Assembly: GCF_030362835.1 (NCBI RefSeq)
Contig: NZ_JAUCGQ010000002.1
Coordinates: forward strand, 310,001 to 374,000
DNA: 64,000 nucleotides
Direction: 5' to 3'
Source of the DNA: Cellulomonas alba
Lineage (GTDB): Bacteria; Actinomycetota; Actinomycetes; Actinomycetales; Cellulomonadaceae
Below, in pieces: positions 56,322-64,000 of the stretch (position 1 is its first letter; the number at the start of each line of letters is the position of its first letter). The notes under the pieces are model-generated. The model saw nothing but the letters and a program-made list of their open reading frames with translations, was not told the origin of the DNA and ran no database searches. The translations under genes were made by a program, and so were the position numbers.

Positions 56322-57163
56322 ATGGAGCGGATCACCGTGCGCCGGCGGGTCCTGCGGATCACCGCGGACGACGGGCCACGTCGTGCCGAGGACCTGCTCG
56401 CCGCGGAGGAGCCGCTCGAGCTCCGGATCGGGTCCCGGCCGCTCACGGTGACGATGCGGACGCCGGGCCACGACGTCGAGCTCGCCGCGGGCTTCCTCGT
56501 CTCGGAGGGCGTCGTCACCGAGGCCGGGCACCTCGCGGGGGCGCGGTACTGCGCCGGGCCGCCGGCAGACGGGCCGAACACGTACAACGTCCTGAGCGTG
56601 GCGCTCGGCCCCGGCGTCCCGCCTCCGGCGCCCGGACTCGAGCGCGCGTTCGCCACCACCTCGGCGTGCGGGGTCTGCGGCAAGTCGAGCATCGACGACG
56701 TGCGCACCCGGTCGCGGTGGCGGGTCGCCGACGACGAGGTCGCGGTGCCCGCGACGCTGCTCTCGACGCTGCCCGACCGGCTCCGCGCGGGTCAGAAGGT
56801 GTTCGACTCGACCGGGGGACTGCACGCGGCCGGGCTGTTCGACGCCGCCACCGGCGAGCTCCTGGTGCTCCGGGAGGACGTCGGACGCCACAACGCGGTC
56901 GACAAGGTGGTCGGCTGGGCCCTGCTGTCCGGGCGCCTCCCGCTGCGCGGGACGGTGCTCGTGGTCTCCGGCCGCTCGTCGTTCGAGCTGACGCAGAAGG
57001 CGCTGATGGCGGGGATCCCGGTGCTGGCGTCGGTGTCGGCGCCCTCGTCGCTCGCGGTGGACCTGGCGCAGGAGTCGGGGCTGACGCTCGTCGGCTTCCT
57101 GCGCGGGCCGTCCATGGTCGTGTACTCGCGGCCCGAGCGCGTGCAGGTCGAGGTGCCGGTGCC

Positions 57164-57167
<4 letters not shown>
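56322..57167 (+). CDS. fdhD: FdhD sulfurtransferase for formate dehydrogenase-type enzymes
   Basis: A 281-residue FdhD, which receives sulfur from a cysteine desulfurase and sulfurates the molybdenum cofactor of formate dehydrogenases. The functional pair Cys116 and Cys119 is in TSACGVCGKSS; ELAAGFLVSEGVV, FDSTGGLHAAGLF and VLREDVGRHNAVDKVVGW are the other conserved blocks, and SGRSSFELTQKALMAGIPVLASVSAPSSLAV is seen near the C-terminus in its usual form. ATG 56322 has GGAGGTGG upstream. Its stop overlaps the GTG of the oxidoreductase, fitting a dedicated maturase-enzyme pair. Confidence 0.94.
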
Positions 57168-60248
<3,081 letters not shown>

Positions 60249-60249
<1 letters not shown>

Positions 60250-60740
60250 TGGCGGCGCGCAGCACCCGGGCGCGGTGGACCGGGCCCGCCGTCGCGGCGG
60301 CCGTGACCGCGCTGCTCGCGATCTACCTGTGGGTCGTCGCGGCGCGGGCGACCGCGCTCGTGCGGTCGGGCGAGCCCGTCGGGGTCGTGCTCGGCGTCGC
60401 GTTCTGGGTGCTGCCGCTCGTCGTCGTCTGGCTCGTGGTCCGGGAATGGCGGCTCGCGATCGACGTGCAGCGCATGGCCGACGAGCTCGCGGCCGCCGAC
60501 GAGCTGCCGGTCGACGACCTGCCGCGCTCGCCGGGCGGCCGGATCGACCGTTCCGCCGCGCGCGAGGCGTTCGGCGCCGCGCGGGAGCGCGCGGAGGCGA
60601 CGCCGGACGACTGGCGGTCCTGGTACCACCTCGCGTTCGCGTACGACGCGGCAGGAGACCGGCGCCGCGCCCGCGAGGCGCTGCGCGCGGCGAGCCGCCT
60701 GCACCGGGGGCGCGCGACGACGGGACCGGACGCGATCTGA
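60249..60740 (+). CDS. Small membrane protein with a TPR-like C-terminus
   Basis: A 163-residue protein with two hydrophobic segments, AVAAAVTALLAIYLWVVAA (about 15-33) and GVVLGVAFWVLPLVVVWLVV (about 44-63). A helical soluble part follows, ending in one TPR-like unit, DDWRSWYHLAFAYDAAGDRRRAREAL (Trp, Gly, Tyr, Ala and Ala at family positions), near 122-147. A single repeat suggests protein-protein contact at the membrane face. It is coupled to dapB by the TGATG overlap, a pair seen in related actinobacteria; function unknown. Confidence 0.8.
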
Positions 60741-60746
60741 CGCGCT

Positions 60747-60764
60747 GCCCGGCGCCCTCCGGGC
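60747..60764. terminator. Possible terminator after the TPR membrane protein gene
   Basis: GCCCGG (60747-60752) and CCGGGC (60759-60764) form a short stem with a 6-base loop between convergent genes. Confidence 0.4.
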
Positions 60765-60780
60765 TCGGCCCTGGCGGGTC

Positions 60781-61335
60781 TCAGATGCCCGCGGACCAGC
60801 GGTGCTCGTTGACCGTGCGGTGCGTCCCGTCGGGCAGCGTGCCCGCGACCACCTCGCGCGCGACGTCGTCCGGGCCGAGGCCGGACTCGCGCAGGAAGCG
60901 GGCGCGCGCGTCGTCGCCGTCGAGCACCCACGTGTGCAGCTGGTCGGCGCCGTCCTCGCGCAGCAGGTCGACGACCGCCGCGAGCAGCCGCGAGCCGTGC
61001 CCGCCGCGCTGCGCCGTCGGCGTCACCTCGAGCGCCACGAGCACGCCGCCGCGTGCCTCGCCCTCGGGCGCCGCGACCGGCGCGACGGCGGCGAAGCCGA
61101 CCACCTGCGGTCCGGCCAGCGCGACGAGCACGCGGTAGCCCGGGCCCGGCGGCGCGGTGATCGACTCGTGCCAGCCCGCCGAGATCGCCTCGGCGTCGAG
61201 ATCGTCGAGCGCCGTGCCGAAGACGTCGGCGTGCGTGTCGCGCCAGGCCGCGAGCTGCACCTGCGCGATCGCGAGCTCGTCGCCGGGGACGGCGGGGCGC
61301 ACCGACACGTCGGAGGTCTCGGAGAACAGCGGCAC
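60781..61335 (-). CDS. GNAT family N-acetyltransferase
   Basis: A 184-residue GNAT enzyme. The fold is visible from VRPAVPGDELAIAQVQLAAWRDT onward, with the acetyl-CoA loop VALEVTPTAQRGGHGSRLL (about 104-122; the usual Q/R-x-x-G-x-G/A is QRGGHG) and the C-terminal TWVLDGDDARARFLRESGL. The substrate is not predictable. GTG 61335 has TAGCCT 6 bases upstream, a leaderless-type arrangement. It is convergent with the TPR protein gene. Confidence 0.85.
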   Translation of the reverse strand: MPLFSETSDVSVRPAVPGDELAIAQVQLAAWRDTHADVFGTALDDLDAEAISAGWHESITAPPGPGYRVLVALAGPQVVGFAAVAPVAAPEGEARGGVLVALEVTPTAQRGGHGSRLLAAVVDLLREDGADQLHTWVLDGDDARARFLRESGLGPDDVAREVVAGTLPDGTHRTVNEHRWSAGI

Positions 61336-61341
61336 CGGGTG

Positions 61342-61347
61342 AGGCTA
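61342..61347 (-). promoter_or_regulatory. Leaderless-type -10 box of the GNAT gene
   Basis: On the minus strand TAGCCT ends 6 bases before GTG 61335. Confidence 0.5.
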
Positions 61348-61369
61348 CCCCGCGCGGGTCGGGCGGCGG

Positions 61370-61690
61370 TCAGGGCATGCCGAGCGCGCGCAGCACCGCG
61401 GCGGTCACCGCCGCGAGCACGACCACCACGATGAACGGCGCGCGCAGCGCGAGCGCGACGGCGGCGACGACGAGCGCCGGCAGGCGCGCGTCCGCGACCA
61501 GCGACCGCCCGGTGGTGGCGGCCTGCACCGCGACCAGCGCCGAGAGCAGCGCGACCGTCACGAGCGCCGCGGTGCGGGCGACCCGCGGCTGCGCCAGCCA
61601 GTGCTCGGGCAGCAGGTGGCCGACGAGCTTGAGCGCGAACACGACCGCACTCGCGGCGACGATCGCCACCCACGTGAGCCCCACGCTCAT
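61370..61690 (-). CDS. azlD: AzlD family branched-chain amino acid transport subunit
   Basis: A 106-residue membrane protein with three to four helices, beginning LTWVAIVAASAVVFALKLVG and ending in VLAAVTAAVLRALGMP. It is the small partner of AzlC-type exporters, which expel branched-chain amino acids such as valine (BrnFE, YgaZH). ATG 61690 overlaps the azlC stop by 4 bases (ATGA), so the subunits are translated together. Confidence 0.88.
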   Translation of the reverse strand: MSVGLTWVAIVAASAVVFALKLVGHLLPEHWLAQPRVARTAALVTVALLSALVAVQAATTGRSLVADARLPALVVAAVALALRAPFIVVVVLAAVTAAVLRALGMP

Positions 61691-62442
61691 GGCGCCTCCT
61701 CGGCCGGTCCGTCAGGCGTGAGCAGGTGGTCAGGCGCGAGCAGCGGTGGTGGCGGCTCGGTGGGGGGCGGGTTCGTCACGAGCCCCGCGACGACGGCGAC
61801 GAGCGCCGCGAGCAGCACGGGCACGCCGGCGGGCACGAACGGCGTCGACGCGAGCGCGACGACGACCGCGCCCAGCGCCACCAGCTGGGCGAGCCGTGCG
61901 CCCGGCCCGGTGACGCGCGGCCACACGAGAGCCAGGAACGCGGCGGCGGCCGCGGCGTCGAGCCCGTACCGGCGCGGGTCGCCGAGCGCGTTGCCGAGCA
62001 GCGCCCCCGCGAGCGAGAACGCGTTCCACAGCAGGTAGACGCCGACGCCGGTCCACCAGAACCCGACGCGGCCGGCGGCGCGGTCACGCTGCGCGGTCCC
62101 GACGGCGGTCGACTCGTCGATCGTCAGCTGCGCCGCGACGGGCCGCAGACGGCGGCTCACGCGCAGGATCGGTGTCACGAGCGGGCCGTACAGCGCGTTG
62201 CGGACGCCCAGGAGCCCCGCGGTCGCGATCGCCGCACCGGCCGCGCCGCCGCCCGCGACGACGCCGACGAACGCGAACTGCGACCCGCCCGAGAACATCA
62301 GCAGGCTGAGCGCCATGGTCTGCGGGATCGTCAGCCCGGCGGCAACGGCCAGCGCGCCGAACGAGATGCCGTACAGCCCCGTGGCGACCGAGACGGAGAC
62401 CGCCTGGCGGACCGCAGCCCGCCGAGCGTCGTCCGTCGTCAC
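61687..62442 (-). CDS. azlC: AzlC family branched-chain amino acid exporter subunit
   Basis: A 251-residue membrane protein of the AzlC/BrnF/YgaZ family. The family signature runs through the N-terminal half: ATGLYGISFGALAVAAGLT, SLLMFSGGSQFAFVGVV, GLLGVRNALYGPL and DESTAVG. About seven helices are predicted, followed by a Pro-rich cytoplasmic tail (TNPPPTEPPPPLL). With AzlD it probably exports branched-chain amino acids or analogues. GTG 62442 is preceded by GACAGT 7 bases upstream, consistent with leaderless transcription. Confidence 0.9.
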   Translation of the reverse strand: MTTDDARRAAVRQAVSVSVATGLYGISFGALAVAAGLTIPQTMALSLLMFSGGSQFAFVGVVAGGGAAGAAIATAGLLGVRNALYGPLVTPILRVSRRLRPVAAQLTIDESTAVGTAQRDRAAGRVGFWWTGVGVYLLWNAFSLAGALLGNALGDPRRYGLDAAAAAAFLALVWPRVTGPGARLAQLVALGAVVVALASTPFVPAGVPVLLAALVAVVAGLVTNPPPTEPPPPLLAPDHLLTPDGPAEEAP

Positions 62443-62449
62443 GCCCGCT

Positions 62450-62455
62450 ACTGTC
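62450..62455 (-). promoter_or_regulatory. Leaderless-type -10 box of azlC
   Basis: On the minus strand GACAGT ends 7 bases before GTG 62442. Confidence 0.35.
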
Positions 62456-62478
62456 GCACGGCCCTCGGACGGCCGCGT

Positions 62479-63948
62479 TCAGAGCGCGACGTACACCGGC
62501 TCGAGGTACTCCTCGAGGCCCGCCTCGCCGCCCTCGCGCCCGAGTCCCGAGTGCTTGACGCCGCCGAAGGGCGCGCTCGCGTCCGAGACCATGCCACGGT
62601 TGACGCCGAGCATCCCGGCCTCGACCCGGTCCGCGAGCCGCATCACGCGACCGATGTCGCGCGTGTACGCGTACGCGACGAGCCCGAACGGGGTCCGGTT
62701 CGCGAGCTCGATCGCCTCCTCCTCGTCGCCGAACGTGACGACCGGCGCGACGGGCCCGAAGATCTCCTCGGTGACGATCCGGTGCTCGGGGTCCACGCGG
62801 TCGAGCACCGTGGGCGCGTAGAAGTACCCGGTGCGGCGCGGGCGCTCACCCCCGACGTGCACGCGCGCGCCGGCGTCCACGGCCTGCGCCACCACCTCCT
62901 CGACGCGGTCGACGGCCGCCTGTTCGATCAGCGGCCCGACCGTCGTGCCGGGCTCGGCGCCGTGCCCCACGACGAGCCCGCGGAACGCCTCGGCGAGTCC
63001 CTCGGTGAACTCCTGCGCGACCGAGCGGTGGACCAGGAACCGGTTGGCCGCGACGCACGTCTGGCCCGAGTTCCGCATCTTCGCGGCGAGCGCCCCCTGG
63101 ACGGCCGCGGGGATGTCGGCGTCCTCGAAGACGAGGAACGGCGCGTTGCCGCCCAGCTCCATCGACGTCCGCAGGATGTTCGGCGCGGCCGCCGCCAGCA
63201 GCTGCGCCCCGACCTCGGTCGACCCCGTGAACGAGAGCTTGCGCAACCGGCGGTCGGCGAGCAGCGGGGTCGAGATCGAGCTCGCGGACGACGACGGGAC
63301 GACGTTGACCACACCGGTGGGCAGCCCGCGCTCGGCGAGCTCAGCGCGGATGATCTCCGCCACGAACGCGGTCGTCAGCGGCGTCAGGCGAGCAGGCTTG
63401 ACCACCACCGTGCATCCCGCGGCCAGCGCGGGCGCGACCTTGCGGGCGATCATCGCGATCGGGAAGTTCCAGGGCGTGACGAGCAGCGCCGGACCCACCG
63501 CCCGCCGCAGGACGAGCTGGTGGTTGGACCCGGCGGGCGCCCGCCGAGCCAGGCCGGGGAACCGCACGGCTTCCTCGGCGTACCAGCGCACGTAGTCCGC
63601 GCCGTACGCGACCTCGGCGCGCGACTCGGCCAGCGGCTTGCCGCCCTCCGCCGTGATGAGGGCCGCGACGTCCTCGGTGCGCGCGGTCAGCGTCTCGAAC
63701 ACGGCGCGCAGCAGCTCGGAGCGCTCGCGGGGCGGCGTGGCGCGCCAGACGGGGAACGCCGCGTTCGCGGCGGTCAGCGCGTCGAGCGCGTCCCGCTCCC
63801 CGCCGTCGGCGACGTCGAACAGCGTGTCGGTGGTCGCCGGGTCCGCGACCTCGAACGTGCGGCCGCTCGAGGCGGGGCGCCAGTCGCCGTCCACGAGGAT
63901 CCCGGTCGGGACGTGGGAGGCGACGGTCGGCGGCAGGGCGATGGTCAT
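62479..63948 (-). CDS. gabD: NAD(P)-dependent succinate-semialdehyde dehydrogenase
   Basis: A 489-residue aldehyde dehydrogenase. The general base is Glu264 (MELGGNAP) and the nucleophile Cys298 (NSGQTCVAANRF); VTPWNFPIAMIARKVAPALAAG and SFTGSTEVGAQL bind the cofactor. The C-terminal SDASAPFGGVKHSGLGREGG and GLEEYLE suit the GabD group, which oxidises succinate semialdehyde to succinate. It could finish the GABA route started by the gabT-containing cluster 40 kb away, though glutarate semialdehyde or other aldehydes are possible. ATG 63948 has CAGACT 7 bases upstream and no ribosome binding site. Confidence 0.88.
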   Translation of the reverse strand: MTIALPPTVASHVPTGILVDGDWRPASSGRTFEVADPATTDTLFDVADGGERDALDALTAANAAFPVWRATPPRERSELLRAVFETLTARTEDVAALITAEGGKPLAESRAEVAYGADYVRWYAEEAVRFPGLARRAPAGSNHQLVLRRAVGPALLVTPWNFPIAMIARKVAPALAAGCTVVVKPARLTPLTTAFVAEIIRAELAERGLPTGVVNVVPSSSASSISTPLLADRRLRKLSFTGSTEVGAQLLAAAAPNILRTSMELGGNAPFLVFEDADIPAAVQGALAAKMRNSGQTCVAANRFLVHRSVAQEFTEGLAEAFRGLVVGHGAEPGTTVGPLIEQAAVDRVEEVVAQAVDAGARVHVGGERPRRTGYFYAPTVLDRVDPEHRIVTEEIFGPVAPVVTFGDEEEAIELANRTPFGLVAYAYTRDIGRVMRLADRVEAGMLGVNRGMVSDASAPFGGVKHSGLGREGGEAGLEEYLEPVYVAL

Positions 63949-63955
63949 GCGGCCC

Positions 63956-63961
63956 AGTCTG
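63956..63961 (-). promoter_or_regulatory. Leaderless-type -10 box of gabD
   Basis: On the minus strand CAGACT ends 7 bases before ATG 63948. The last about 40 bases of the window show no other feature. Confidence 0.45.
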
Positions 63962-64000
63962 AACCGGCCGCGCTCGCCGCGCAGGCGGTTGCGCGTCGGG

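Overview
The window is a stretch of chromosome from a very GC-rich actinobacterium. The evidence is the strong G/C bias at third codon positions, the frequent GTG starts, the many 1-4 base stop/start overlaps (GTGA, ATGA), a WhiG/FliA-type sigma factor and DivIVA-domain proteins. A secreted GH9 cellulase built like Cellulomonas CenC, preceded by a CebR-type operator, together with a divergent membrane pyrophosphatase, points to Cellulomonas or a close relative. The taxon is inferred; no 16S gene or marker comparison is possible here. I saw no CRISPR array, insertion sequence, prophage or rRNA/tRNA gene.

The backbone is a conserved actinobacterial housekeeping order, also known from Mycobacterium tuberculosis. 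From left to right it runs: yraN-comM-dprA, xerC and a sigma factor (1-5110); an M23-like protein divergent from rpsB-tsf, then pyrH-frr-cdsA-rlmN and a DivIVA-domain gene (5128-12053); dxr, rseP, ispG and a GNAT gene (12108-27608, interrupted); fpg, proS and a DUF4439 lipoprotein (27624-31484); rimP-nusA-ylxR-infB-rbfA (31654-37216); truB (43400-44332); ribF, rpsO, pnp and an M16 peptidase (50170-55390); and dapB (59494-60249). These genes cover translation, ribosome maturation, RNA decay, isoprenoid precursors, phospholipid and wall precursors, and DNA uptake and recombination.

Accessory blocks are set into this backbone. Block 1 (13299-22447) lies between dxr and rseP. It is a polyamine/GABA catabolic cluster: an FAD amine oxidase, a class III aminotransferase and an Lrp regulator face a gamma-aminobutyraldehyde dehydrogenase and a saccharopine-dehydrogenase-like enzyme, with gabT and an APC permease beyond. 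A succinate-semialdehyde dehydrogenase at 62479-63948 could finish the route to succinate. An MFS gene (23996-25291) separates rseP from ispG. Block 2 (37289-43403) lies between rbfA and truB: a glycosyltransferase, the pyrophosphatase, a drug exporter and its TetR regulator. Block 3 (44382-50037) lies between truB and ribF: a Pit phosphate transporter operon and the GH9 cellulase, which share a control region with PHO-box, CRP-like and CebR-like sites. Block 4 (55471-59482) is an AraC-type regulator, fdhD and an FdhF/YdeP oxidoreductase. AzlCD-type exporter genes lie near the right edge.

Three regulatory themes stand out. First, at least twelve genes have a -10-like hexamer only 6-8 bases before the start codon, as expected of leaderless mRNAs. 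Second, the leaders of rpsB, infB and pnp hold clear RNA structures. Third, the infB leader carries a tandem array of ATGA-coupled five-codon mini-ORFs just before a hairpin that takes in part of the infB ribosome binding site; this is the most unusual feature I found.
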